DNA of 64,000 nucleotides from Pedobacter zeaxanthinifaciens (GTDB lineage Bacteria; Bacteroidota; Bacteroidia; Sphingobacteriales; Sphingobacteriaceae): NCBI RefSeq assembly GCF_003313335.1, contig NZ_QMHP01000002.1, positions 248,001 to 312,000 of the forward strand, read 5' to 3'. Shown piece by piece: positions 34,221 to 43,685 of this stretch (position 1 is its first letter; each line of letters starts with the position of its first letter). The notes under the pieces were generated by a model. It saw only the letters and a program-made list of their open reading frames with translations, ran no database searches and was not told where the DNA came from. The position numbers and the translations under genes were made by a program.

Positions 34221-35477
34221 CTATCTTTTTACGCTGCTGATATTGCTAAATCCTACCAGTTCATCATATCTGGAGCCTGGCCTTCTATGGTAAGCAAAAA
34301 TCTGGTAACTATTTTCTGTTTCGAAATACGAATTCTCAAATACTGTTTCGTTCAGCTTTCCATTTTCATCAACCCAAACATATTTAAAATCATATAAGCC
34401 TTGCTTAAGCTTAATGTTGCCGTAAAATCTTCTTCTAGATGATTCAAAAGTCAGTTTGTTATCTTCTGTTAACGCATAATTGTTGAACCTTCCAAAAACA
34501 TAAACATTACCTTTGGGCGTAGGCGGTGGGGCTGCCAATGTGAACAAAATGTAGGCATAATCGCTATCGGTTATGTTATCTCTGCCATCGTTATTTCTGA
34601 TGAAGAAATTCCCATTTTCGTCAAATTGGTTGCTGTATCTGTTATTGGTATTGGGTAAATCTATAGACAAAATTACGTTTTGGGTACTGTCTCTGTAGAT
34701 ATCGGCTACGTGCTCCGCTTTGTACCTGAAACTTCTGGTATCGAATTTTCTAAATTCATATCCTCCCCAAAAATGATTGGTATTGATATCATTATAAACT
34801 AAAGAACCTGGTTTAACAAAGGAAGGCTTGGTATTTACAATGGCAGTTTGCGGAATGAAATTTTGCATCACAACGGCTTTAAGCTCCTGAAAAGGATTGT
34901 TAATAGGCATTTGATGAAATAAAGTGAAGTTGACCTTCTGCTTCTCATTTCTATCAGCAACCTCAGTGGCAGGTACCACTTCTGCTCCAATGTTAATCGT
35001 GTTGTTCAATACATAAAATCGTTGAGTAATAATGATTTTATCCGGATTGTTGTCCTCATAAACTTTCAGAATGTAATTTCCGCCAATTTTCACTTTCATT
35101 TGGTCGTTAGGAAAATTAAGCTGATAGTGGGTAAACTTCACTAACGTGTTAAAAGAATACCTGTAATTGAAAATGATATCCTGTTGCACACCTTCCAAGT
35201 AATCCAAAATATTTAATCTCGAAGATTTCCAATCCCAAGTGCAATGTTCTATCGTGTAACCATAGTTATGCTGCCCACCACGTAAATCATCAAATCCAAA
35301 AGTGATGGTTTCGTTGCTTTTTAAGTTAATTACCGGTATGGATTGCTCTTTACTGCTATTGTAGCATTCTACAGTTTTAATGAAAGATTGATATGTTTTG
35401 TTTTGATATTCTTCTTGAGCATGCAGATGGTTGATGCCCAAAGTAAAAAATAGCAATAGCGAAATATATTTTATCAT
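34221..35477 (-). CDS. Type IX secretion system plug protein (DUF5103)
   Basis: This exported protein of about 418 residues has a signal peptide (ending NHLHAQ) and the DUF5103 body: FDDLRGGQHNYGYTIEHC near 65-83 and a C-terminal carbohydrate-module-like domain (VYVFGRFNNYALTEDN near 325-340, ending GFSNISSVKR). DUF5103 includes the protein that plugs the SprA translocon of the type IX system in Flavobacterium. It probably binds SprA at the outer membrane. Other T9SS genes are not in the window. Confidence 0.88.
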   Translation of the reverse strand: MIKYISLLLFFTLGINHLHAQEEYQNKTYQSFIKTVECYNSSKEQSIPVINLKSNETITFGFDDLRGGQHNYGYTIEHCTWDWKSSRLNILDYLEGVQQDIIFNYRYSFNTLVKFTHYQLNFPNDQMKVKIGGNYILKVYEDNNPDKIIITQRFYVLNNTINIGAEVVPATEVADRNEKQKVNFTLFHQMPINNPFQELKAVVMQNFIPQTAIVNTKPSFVKPGSLVYNDINTNHFWGGYEFRKFDTRSFRYKAEHVADIYRDSTQNVILSIDLPNTNNRYSNQFDENGNFFIRNNDGRDNITDSDYAYILFTLAAPPPTPKGNVYVFGRFNNYALTEDNKLTFESSRRRFYGNIKLKQGLYDFKYVWVDENGKLNETVFENSYFETENSYQIFAYHRRPGSRYDELVGFSNISSVKR

Positions 35478-35561
35478 GTTTAAATATATCAAAATATTAC
35501 CAACACGCCGTTTGGCAATTCAAATTGTTGACTTGAAGTTAACGTAATCGTGAAAGGTTAA

Positions 35562-36536
35562 TTATGAAGCAGTAAAGCTATCCATGATTTTCATCGTTTC
35601 TAAAGCAACTTCAGCCGAGCAGGGATTGGTGTCTTCGCCTCTAAAATAGGCCACTACTTTTTCAATCATAGGTTGCTCCACATGTTGTAAAGGTTCAAAG
35701 TCAATTGTTTCCGTTGCGCCATCAACATCCAATTTAATGCTTTGACCAAATACTGCGAAGCTTATTTTGCCTTTTGAACCTATAATTTCACAGCAATCGG
35801 CTGTTTCATTTTTGGGTACAGCAAAACACCAGGTTCCGCTAAACGTAATGCCTTTTTCGAAAAGAATTTGCCCAGTTACCAAATCGTCAACCGGGGAAGC
35901 ATGGTCTTTTTTGCTGGCAATTCCCTGAAATTTCAGTGCTTTTCCAAAGTAATACAGCATCAAATCCAGTTGGTGTGGCGCCAAATCGTGAAATAAACCA
36001 CCTCCAGAAATAGCTGGATTGATGCGCCAGTTTTCCTCCGAATTAGCAATTACGTTGCTTGCCGCAGGTTGCAGCATTTTTAATGTTACAAAACGTACAT
36101 CGCCAATAGCTTTTTCTTCCAGTAAAGATTTGATTTTTAGGAACAACGGTTGCGCCCTTCGGTAATGTGCTACCACCAATTTTACGCCGGTGTTTTTTGC
36201 GGCTTCAGCCATTCGCAATGCTGCGGCGCCATCCAATGCCATTGGTTTTTCTACGTAAACAGGTTTTCCAGCACTCAACGCAGCAATGGTATATTCCTCG
36301 TGCTGTAGCGGGGGAGTAGCAATGTAAATGGCATTTACTTCCGGGTCATTGATCAGGTCTGCGGCATTGCTATACCATTTTGGAACGCCGTGTCGTTTTG
36401 CGTAGTCTTCCGCCTTTGCGGCATCCCTGCGCATTACCGCCACTAGTTTAGAATTTGCAATTTTATTGAATGCAGGTCCGCTTTTTACTTCCGTAACATC
36501 GCCACAACCAATAATGCCCCATTTAATTTCGTTCAT
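35562..36536 (-). CDS. Gfo/Idh/MocA family oxidoreductase
   Basis: This 324-residue protein has an N-terminal Rossmann domain (WGIIGCGDVTEV, residues 5-16) with the family motif YVEKPMALD near 90-99 and a C-terminal alpha/beta domain with GGGLFHDLAPHQLDLM near 178-193. Such enzymes oxidise or reduce sugars, inositols or related compounds with NAD(P). The substrate is not predictable. It stands alone between the T9SS plug and ABC-F genes. Confidence 0.92.
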   Translation of the reverse strand: MNEIKWGIIGCGDVTEVKSGPAFNKIANSKLVAVMRRDAAKAEDYAKRHGVPKWYSNAADLINDPEVNAIYIATPPLQHEEYTIAALSAGKPVYVEKPMALDGAAALRMAEAAKNTGVKLVVAHYRRAQPLFLKIKSLLEEKAIGDVRFVTLKMLQPAASNVIANSEENWRINPAISGGGLFHDLAPHQLDLMLYYFGKALKFQGIASKKDHASPVDDLVTGQILFEKGITFSGTWCFAVPKNETADCCEIIGSKGKISFAVFGQSIKLDVDGATETIDFEPLQHVEQPMIEKVVAYFRGEDTNPCSAEVALETMKIMDSFTAS

Positions 36537-36649
36537 GTTTTTTTGCTTTTCCGTGAATGTTATCAGCGCTGTATAGCAATCTTAAAGCAATTATGTATCA
36601 CGTTATAATACTGATTTCTGATGGAGCTATTGGCAACGACTAAAAACGC

Positions 36650-38557
36650 TTATCCTTCCAACTCCATAATTTCAGCAGCTAATTCTTCCCAAGTATTTTG
36701 GGCCGAATCCAACAATGCTTTTTCTGCTACATATTTTTTATTGGCAGCTTCTAATTTTTTAGGATCGCTATAAATTTCTTCTTTAGCCAATTCCGCTTCG
36801 CATTGCTTAACGCTAGCTTCAAAAACGCCTATTTCCTCCTCAATTCGTTTCAACCTATCGTTCAGCTTTTTTAACTGCTGTTGTACGTTGGCTGGTGCTG
36901 GTGTTTTAACTACTGGTTTTTTTTCTTCTTGTTTTACTGGTATGGCCTTTGGTACTGGTTTCACCCGTTTAGAGTCCCACTCTTCAAACTCAGCATAAGT
37001 TCCAGGATATTCTTTGATTTTTTCTTCCTCAATAAACCAAATTTTGTTGGCAACGTTATCCAAAAAGTACCTATCGTGTGATACGGTAATGAATGTACCT
37101 TCGTATTGTTGCAGTGCTTGTATCAAAATATTCACCGACTGGATATCCAAGTGGTTGGTAGGCTCATCTAAAATCAGGAAATTGCTATCAGCAGTAAGTG
37201 ATTTTGCCAACGCCACTCTCGATTTTTCTCCTCCAGAAAGCACTTTAATTTTCTTAAACACGTCATCGCCAGTAAACAGGAAGCAACCTAAAATTCCACG
37301 TAGTTCGGTATCTGTGTGCTTTGGTGCAAAAGCTTGAAGCTCTTCTAAAATGGTATTGTCTAAATGTAACGACTCCAATTGGTGCTGAGCGAAAAAAGTT
37401 GCTGTTACGTTATGTCCCGTTTCGCAAGAGCCCTCGTAGTTTTCAGTTCCGGCAATGATACGCAGCAAGGTAGATTTTCCTTTACCATTGGCACCAATCA
37501 ATGCAATTTTATCGCCTTTTTCAATTACTGCCTCGGCATCTTTTAAAATTTTAACGTTAGGATAGTTTTTAGTTACATGCTCCAAACGTACCACATGCCT
37601 TCCCGAAGGTTTAGAAAATTTAAAGCTGAAATTTACCGTTGGGTTGTCATCATCCACATCTTCTACACGTTCCAATCTGTCCAACGCTTTGATACGGCTT
37701 TGCGCCATTTTCGCTTTGCTGGCTTTAGCTTTAAAACGTTCAATTAAACGCTCTTCCTGCTTAATTTTAGCCTGCTGATTTTTAAACTCACCGCGTTGTA
37801 TCTCGGATCTAAGTTCTTTTTCTTCTAGGTAAAAGGTATAATTCCCTGCATAAAGCGTAAGTTTTCCTTTACGGCTTTCAACAGTTTTGTTGGTGATTTT
37901 ATCTAAAAAGTACTTATCATGCGATACAATTACAATAGCACCTTCAAATCCAGCTAAATAAGTTTCCAGCCATTTAATTGACGGTAAGTCCATGTGGTTG
38001 GTAGGCTCATCTAGCAATAAAATATCAGGATCTTGCAAAAGAATTTTAGCCAACATTACACGCATGCGCCACCCGCCCGAAAAAGTATTTAACGGCCTGC
38101 GTTGATCTTCCGCACTAAAACCTAAACCAGCCAGTACCTCATTTGCTCTGTACTCAATGTTATAGCCATCCAAAGCATCAAATTCATGTTGCTTTTCGGC
38201 CAATTTATTCAGTGTTTCTTCGCTATAATCGGTTTCTATTACCTTTAGCAGCTCTTCAATTTCCTTATGCAGTTTGTTCTGACGATCAAAAGCTTCCATT
38301 GCCACCTGCAAAATAGGATTGTGGCTATCGTAAGACAATAAATCTTGGTTCAGGTAGCCTAAACGCAGGTCTTTTGCCATCGAAATAGTACCCGAGTTAG
38401 GCGTGTACTCGCCAACAATTAACCTCAATAGTGTTGATTTTCCTGCACCATTGGCACCAATCAATCCCACTTTATCGCCCGGTTTAATGTGCCAATCGGC
38501 ATCCTCGTATAAGGCTCTTGAGCCAATTAAAAAACTAAGGTTATTTATAGAAATCAT
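36650..38557 (-). CDS. ABC-F ATPase (Uup/EttA-like)
   Basis: This 635-residue soluble protein has two ABC domains in tandem: Walker [13 protein letters not shown] (33-44) with LLDEPTNHMDLPS, and GANGKGKSTLLR (near 347) with LDEPTNHLDIQS. Signatures are FSGGWRMRV and LSGGEKSRV. A linker of about 80 residues lies between the domains and a charged coiled-coil occupies the last 80 residues. ABC-F proteins act on the ribosome in translation or antibiotic protection; this one has the Uup-type C-terminal coiled coil. No membrane partner is expected. Confidence 0.95.
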   Translation of the reverse strand: MISINNLSFLIGSRALYEDADWHIKPGDKVGLIGANGAGKSTLLRLIVGEYTPNSGTISMAKDLRLGYLNQDLLSYDSHNPILQVAMEAFDRQNKLHKEIEELLKVIETDYSEETLNKLAEKQHEFDALDGYNIEYRANEVLAGLGFSAEDQRRPLNTFSGGWRMRVMLAKILLQDPDILLLDEPTNHMDLPSIKWLETYLAGFEGAIVIVSHDKYFLDKITNKTVESRKGKLTLYAGNYTFYLEEKELRSEIQRGEFKNQQAKIKQEERLIERFKAKASKAKMAQSRIKALDRLERVEDVDDDNPTVNFSFKFSKPSGRHVVRLEHVTKNYPNVKILKDAEAVIEKGDKIALIGANGKGKSTLLRIIAGTENYEGSCETGHNVTATFFAQHQLESLHLDNTILEELQAFAPKHTDTELRGILGCFLFTGDDVFKKIKVLSGGEKSRVALAKSLTADSNFLILDEPTNHLDIQSVNILIQALQQYEGTFITVSHDRYFLDNVANKIWFIEEEKIKEYPGTYAEFEEWDSKRVKPVPKAIPVKQEEKKPVVKTPAPANVQQQLKKLNDRLKRIEEEIGVFEASVKQCEAELAKEEIYSDPKKLEAANKKYVAEKALLDSAQNTWEELAAEIMELEG

Positions 38558-39330
38558 TATGCCGCAAAGATAGCAATTGATTTACGATATACGATTTTAG
38601 ATTTACGATTGAGGTTGAATAGCAAGATTATTTGAAAAGCAATAGCAGTAGTACTTATCGGAAGCCAGTCCCGCTTTCCGTTGCAATCTTTTTGTTTCGT
38701 TCTTTTGTGACTCGCCAAACTTACGAAGTTTCGAAAACTTCGTAAGTTTAATTCCTATGCTCAGCATGACAGCAATAACAAAAAGTATTTTCACTTTAAT
38801 CGGGTTTATTGAACTTAAGCCTGTGCACAAAAGCGCTAACCATACTTACAAAGTTTCAACAATCTTTTTGTTTCGTTCTTTTGTCATTCCGAGGAACGAG
38901 GAATCTATAGAGATTCTTCGCCATGCTCAGCATGACAGCAATAACAAAAGGTATTTCACTTTAATCGGGTTTATTGAACTTAAGCCTGTGCACAAAAGCG
39001 CTAACCATACTTGCAAAGTTTCAAACAATCTTTTTGTTTCTTTCTTTTGTCATTCCGAGGAACGGGGAATCTATAGAGATTCTTCGCTTTATTGAACTTA
39101 AGCCTGCACACAAAAGCGCTAGCCATACTTACAACGTTCCAAACAATCTTTTTGTTGCGTTCTTTTGTCATTCCGAGGAACGAGGAATATACAGAAATTC
39201 TTCGCTATGCACAGCGTGAGAGCAATAACAAAAAGTATTTCCACTCTAATCGGGTTTATTGAACTTAAGCCTGTGCACAAAAGCGCTAACCATACTTACA
39301 AAGTTTCAAAAATGTCGTAAGCTTACGCCG
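38558..39330. repeat. Tandem array of a ~166-bp intergenic repeat
   Basis: About four copies of a unit running AATCTTTTTGTT, TTTTGTCATTCCGAGGAACG, ATAGAGATTCTTCGC, ATGCTCAGCATGACAGCA, ATAACAAAA, TTTATTGAACTTAAGCC, AAAAGCGCTA and TTACAAAGTTTC. Anchor ATTGAAC occurs at 38808, 38973, 39091 and 39258 (steps 165, 118 and 167; the 118 step reflects an internal deletion). A partial copy starts near 38675. Open frames in it are translations of repeat DNA. A palindrome of the dispersed ACTTACGAAGTTT family sits at 38718-38748. Confidence 0.88.
38718..38748. repeat. Dispersed palindrome, copy 4
   Basis: AACTTACGAAGTTT and its complement around a short loop, downstream of no gene but inside the tandem repeat region. 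The half-site TTACAAAGTTTC recurs in each following unit of the array (38845, 39010, 39298). Confidence 0.85.
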
Positions 39331-40011
39331 TTATTCCGGAAATTCAACTTTAAAACCAATACCACGTACTGAGTCAAACTTGATCCTATCATCCTCCTTA
39401 AAATACTTGCGTAATCTGGTCATAAAAACATCCAAACTTCTACCTAAAAAGTAATCATTTTCGCCCCATAACTTTTCTAGAATTTCCTTCCTGCTCAATA
39501 CTTTATGATTGTTTTGCGTAATTAAAAGCAGTAATTCAGTTTCCTTTTCGGTAATGGTATAGGTTTGTTCACCAAAAGTCAACTGATATTGTGCTGGTAT
39601 AAAGAAATAGTTGCCAATGGGTATCACAGCAGCTGTGGCTTCCTGCTGGTTTCTACGAAGGATGTTCTTCACCCGAAGCAGCAGTTCTTCTGGCTCACAA
39701 GGTTTGGTAACGTAGTCTTCCGCACCAAGCTTCAATCCCAAAATTTTATCAATACTTTGTGCTTTTGCCGTTAAAAACAGAAAGGGAATTGGTGCTCTGC
39801 TCTTGATGATTTTTGAAAGTTCAAATCCATCCATTTGTGGCATCATCACATCAATAATTGCCAAGTGTAACTTAGCCAAATTATCCATGCTTTCTACAAC
39901 TTCCAAAGGATTGCTAAACCACGTTACCTCAAAGCCAGATACTTCGAGATATTGCTTAATCACTAAACCCAAATCAAGGTCATCTTCCACTAGTAAAATA
40001 CGGCTAGGCAT
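39331..40011 (-). CDS. OmpR-family response regulator
   Basis: This 226-residue protein has a receiver domain (residues 1-118) with phosphoacceptor Asp in LAIIDVMMPQMDGF and Lys in FLFLTAKAQS, followed by a winged-helix DNA-binding domain (130-224) ending LRKYFKEDDRIKFDSVRGIGF. It overlaps the kinase gene by 8 bp, so the two form one operon. It probably controls the divergent outer-membrane barrel gene at 41419 or its own operon; that is positional inference. Confidence 0.95.
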   Translation of the reverse strand: MPSRILLVEDDLDLGLVIKQYLEVSGFEVTWFSNPLEVVESMDNLAKLHLAIIDVMMPQMDGFELSKIIKSRAPIPFLFLTAKAQSIDKILGLKLGAEDYVTKPCEPEELLLRVKNILRRNQQEATAAVIPIGNYFFIPAQYQLTFGEQTYTITEKETELLLLITQNNHKVLSRKEILEKLWGENDYFLGRSLDVFMTRLRKYFKEDDRIKFDSVRGIGFKVEFPE

Positions 40012-41305
40012 GAGGCAAATTAATGTTAAAAGTTACACCGTTTGTAGCGTTTGTGCTTACATCAATGCTACCTAAATATTTATCTACCGTTTGTTTAACT
40101 ATGTGCAATCCCAATCCTAGCCCACTAATTTGTAGGTTTTCTGACCTGCTAACACGATAATACTTATCAAAAATATAAGCTTGTGCATCTTTCGGAATGC
40201 CAATTCCATTATCGGCCACTTGTATATTGATTTGGCTCGAAAAATCTAGTTTTACATCAATATGGTTCGCTCGATATTTAACCGCATTCTCAATCAAATT
40301 ATTCAGTAATTGTTCAAAATCGTGTTTGGACAGCTGCGTGTTTGCTTTAAATGCAAAATCAAAATCCATAACCACACCGTTAAATCTTTTTAAAGTCTGA
40401 TCAATATATGCTTTAATCGCAGCTTCGTCAATTAATTCGCTATCTACCTCAGGGTTTCTAACAGCACATGCTACCTTTTCCAATCGTTGAATTTGACGTT
40501 CAAACAACTGCTTGTTATCGCTAGCGGGCATTCCTGCCAAACTGAACTTTAGCGTAGCAATTGGCGTGCTTAACTCATGCGAAATGGAATCAATAGACGT
40601 ATAAAGCTGTGCTAATTTGGATTGCTGTAGTTTTAAATTTTTAGTAGTGCGCCAAAACAAATAGGTAAGCAAAGCAATGATTGCCAAGCTTACCAACGAC
40701 AGCGGCAGTATTTTTTTAAAAACTAAGGCACTAAGGTTAATCAACTCTACCGAAATCCTTGATCTGATAATGTAATGATAATGGGCATCAACCTTTAACT
40801 CCGTATCTCGCTCTGTAAAATTAGAATTCCACTTGCCTTCGCTAAATACAAAGCCGGCACTTACTGGCGCTTTTGTTTTGAACAAAATTAAGGGGTGCTT
40901 TTTTGAAAGTAATTCTAATTTTCGGTTCTCATCGTAAACGGAATAAATTTCGCTGCGCAATGCTATTTTAAAATTGGTGCTTGCTGTTTTTTTATCTAAA
41001 ATCGAATCTACTTCCTTCTCATAGAAGTTCTTAAAAGTGAACCATTGTTTTCGCTCATCAAGCTTTTGGTTCATAAATAGTTGGTTAGATGAGAGTTTTT
41101 TCAGGCTCAAAATCAGGGAGTCTTCGCTAGCATCTGTTTCGTATTTTTCCAGTTGTTTCACTACATCATCTGCAATGATTTTTACTTGCTTGTTTAGCTC
41201 TTTTTCTTCGAGAAGATAGGAGTTGTACACATAATAGCTCTGTAATGCAATAAGCACTAAAAAACAGCTCAGAAAAAGTAAAGTGGTACCGATTCCTTTA
41301 TTCAT
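40004..41305 (-). CDS. Sensor histidine kinase
   Basis: This kinase of about 433 residues has two membrane segments (about 5-25 and 205-228) framing an extracytoplasmic sensor domain of about 175 residues. Its dimerisation motif is SISHELSTPIATL (phosphoacceptor His). The ATPase domain has NLIENAVKY, VADNGIGIP and GLGLGLHIVKQ. It phosphorylates the adjacent OmpR-type regulator. ATG at 41305 (MNKGIG) is preferred over the longer frame. Signal unknown. It is divergent from the barrel gene at 41419 with 113 bp between. Confidence 0.93.
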   Translation of the reverse strand: MNKGIGTTLLFLSCFLVLIALQSYYVYNSYLLEEKELNKQVKIIADDVVKQLEKYETDASEDSLILSLKKLSSNQLFMNQKLDERKQWFTFKNFYEKEVDSILDKKTASTNFKIALRSEIYSVYDENRKLELLSKKHPLILFKTKAPVSAGFVFSEGKWNSNFTERDTELKVDAHYHYIIRSRISVELINLSALVFKKILPLSLVSLAIIALLTYLFWRTTKNLKLQQSKLAQLYTSIDSISHELSTPIATLKFSLAGMPASDNKQLFERQIQRLEKVACAVRNPEVDSELIDEAAIKAYIDQTLKRFNGVVMDFDFAFKANTQLSKHDFEQLLNNLIENAVKYRANHIDVKLDFSSQINIQVADNGIGIPKDAQAYIFDKYYRVSRSENLQISGLGLGLHIVKQTVDKYLGSIDVSTNATNGVTFNINLPHA

Positions 41306-41418
41306 TATCCAAAAATACAAAGTCAATTCAAATCGTCACAGCATTAACGCTTCATTAACTTTTCATTAACCAAGCTTGCCAAGTTTTAGAAACAGTTTTG
41401 CAGCAGGATAATTGAATT

Positions 41419-43581
41419 ATGAAGAAATATATCTTTTTACTGGTTGCAGTGCCATTTTTTGCTTCGGCACAAAACCCAACAGATACTTTAAGCAAGTCAA
41501 AAAAGGACAGTGCCATCGTTCTTAATGCAGTTAACGTGAATTATAAGAAGCCAATGTTAAAGCGTAAGGCTGATCGGTTGGAGTTCAATATCGACCAAAC
41601 TCCATTACAAAATCTCAACGGTTGGGATATCCTTAAAAATACGCCAAGTGTGGTGGTTAAAAATGATGAGCTTTCAGTACGTGGCAATGCGCAAATTTTG
41701 GTGACTATTAATGATAAAAAGGTGATGATGAGCCAAGAGCAGCTCAAACAATTGCTAGAAAATACGGAGGGAAGTAGCATCCAATCGGTAGAAGTAATTA
41801 CCAATCCACCAGCTAAATACGAAGCTCAAGGAGGCGCTGTAATCAACATCAAGATGAAGCAAAATAAATTGGCGGGTTACAAAGGGCGTTTATCTGGTCG
41901 CTACCACCAGTCTATTTATGCCAAAGGTAGGCTAGGGTTGATGCAATCCTTCAATACGGATAAATGGCAAATTAGTGGCGATTATAACTTTGTATCGGGT
42001 AAATATGTGCGGAAAAACTTTGATGTGGTTACTTTTGATGACAGTCAAACCCGTTGGGAAAGTGATATGGTACGTAAAACCGAAGCACCGGTACAACATG
42101 CTTATAACTTCGCCTCGCAGTACAATATTGATTCACTACAAAATATTCAGTTTGGTTTTGATGGTAACTTTAACCCTTCTTCTTTAGGTAACTACTTGGT
42201 TCCAACAAACATCTACAATACGGTTAGTAATCAATTGCAGTCTAACTACCTTACATCAAATTACCGAAAACAACGTTACGGCGGCTTTAATGCCTACTTT
42301 GCTTACGATAAAAAATTCGGAGCTAGCAACCTCACCTGGTCCAACAATTTTAGCAGTAACCACCACCGCGAAAATCAAGAAGTGGGAACTTATTTTAGAT
42401 TCATCAACGAACCAGAACGCTATAATCGCTTTGCTAGTAATAGTTTGCAGCAAATTAAACTCTACGCATCACAACTTGATTATCGGTTTAATAAAGATAA
42501 ACTCAATTTCGAAAGCGGTGCCAAATACAGTTTTGTAAGTAATCAAAATGATTTGAGCTTTTTCGATGGCAATCAGCAAAATTTAGTACTCGATCCCAAT
42601 AGGAGTAATTTATTTAAATACCGTGAACAAATTTTTGCAGCTTATCTTTCGGCTAATTATCAATGGGATAAATGGGAAGCAAAAATGGGTCTGCGCTCCG
42701 AAACTACTTTGATTCGCACCATTTCTAATCAGCCTTTTGTGCAGAATAAAACCAACAGAACCAATCTATTTCCCACCCTTTATTTGATGTATAACGTTAC
42801 TAAAGATCAGCAATTAGGTTTTTCTTACGGCAAACGGATTGCTAGGCCAAATTACGATTTCCTAAATCCTTCAAAATCATATTATAACTTTTACTCCTAT
42901 TTTCAGGGCGATGCCAACCTAAAAGCCACCATTATTCACAATTTGAGCTTAACCTACACACTTAAGGATTGGAATTTTGAAGTTTATCACAGCCACAGGG
43001 TAAATCCGTCAATGGAAATTTCGGTACAAAATCCTGCTACCTTCGAAACGGTTTATAACTACACCAACATCGAAAAAAGTAACAACTGGGGTGCTAATTT
43101 TTCAAAAGGTGTATCAGTAAGTAAAAATTGGAAATTGAATTTATACGCCATGGGCGAGTATAATGATGATTATTTCATAGGCGTTGACCAAAACTTATAC
43201 AAAAACAAAAATTTCTTTTACTACGGCAACATCTCCAGTCAAATAATTTTAGATAAAGCAAAAACCTGGGATTTGAATTTGTCCTATGTTTATAATTCTA
43301 AATCTATCCAAGGATCATTTAACATCACTTCTTCCCAAAACACTAATATCGTACTTAACAAAAAGCTATTTGCCAAACAGTTCGAAATAGGTTTAGTATT
43401 AAATGATATATTTAAAACCGATAACAGCATAGTTTCAGCAAGGTACGCTAACCAAAATCAATACTTTACCGATTATAGAGATACCCAATATTTCATGATT
43501 AACTTGAAATATAACTTTGGCAACCAAAAAGTAAAGGATGCCAAAGCTAGAGCTAAAACTGCAGAGCAAGGTAGGATGTAG
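41419..43581 (+). CDS. Outer-membrane TonB-plug/beta-barrel protein
   Basis: This 720-residue protein has a signal peptide (ending FASAQ), an N-terminal plug-like region (residues 35-150, with PPAKYEAQGGAVINIKMK) and a long C-terminal barrel with alternating aromatic strands (for example SFSYGKRIARPNYDFLNPS). It matches the Bacteroidota OMP_b-brl_3 family of TonB-receptor-like barrels. It lacks an N-terminal CarboxypepD repeat. It probably sits in the outer membrane for import or export of an unknown ligand. The facing two-component system suggests regulated expression. Confidence 0.88.
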   Translation: MKKYIFLLVAVPFFASAQNPTDTLSKSKKDSAIVLNAVNVNYKKPMLKRKADRLEFNIDQTPLQNLNGWDILKNTPSVVVKNDELSVRGNAQILVTINDKKVMMSQEQLKQLLENTEGSSIQSVEVITNPPAKYEAQGGAVINIKMKQNKLAGYKGRLSGRYHQSIYAKGRLGLMQSFNTDKWQISGDYNFVSGKYVRKNFDVVTFDDSQTRWESDMVRKTEAPVQHAYNFASQYNIDSLQNIQFGFDGNFNPSSLGNYLVPTNIYNTVSNQLQSNYLTSNYRKQRYGGFNAYFAYDKKFGASNLTWSNNFSSNHHRENQEVGTYFRFINEPERYNRFASNSLQQIKLYASQLDYRFNKDKLNFESGAKYSFVSNQNDLSFFDGNQQNLVLDPNRSNLFKYREQIFAAYLSANYQWDKWEAKMGLRSETTLIRTISNQPFVQNKTNRTNLFPTLYLMYNVTKDQQLGFSYGKRIARPNYDFLNPSKSYYNFYSYFQGDANLKATIIHNLSLTYTLKDWNFEVYHSHRVNPSMEISVQNPATFETVYNYTNIEKSNNWGANFSKGVSVSKNWKLNLYAMGEYNDDYFIGVDQNLYKNKNFFYYGNISSQIILDKAKTWDLNLSYVYNSKSIQGSFNITSSQNTNIVLNKKLFAKQFEIGLVLNDIFKTDNSIVSARYANQNQYFTDYRDTQYFMINLKYNFGNQKVKDAKARAKTAEQGRM

Positions 43582-43597
43582 GGCAGTATCGGGTTAT

Positions 43598-43676
43598 TGA
43601 GTTCGATATTAGAATTAGACATTTGCCAACTATCACATGAGTAAGCAAGCTGCGCTTTTAACTTTTATCGAACTCA
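43598..43676. terminator. Inverted repeat between convergent genes
   Basis: TGAGTTCGATA (43598-43608) is the exact complement of TATCGAACTCA (43666-43676) across a 57-nt loop. It could form a long hairpin at the end of both convergent transcripts, but lacks a U-run. Confidence 0.35.
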
Positions 43677-43685
43677 CTTAGTTGA

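Noticed and set aside
38757-39219. Open frames of 81-112 codons inside the tandem array
   Set aside because: They are translations of the repeated DNA in several frames with no independent coding signal.
38675-39300. Array considered as a CRISPR
   Set aside because: Repeat units are about 166 bp with internally diverged sequence; there are no short spacers or cas genes.
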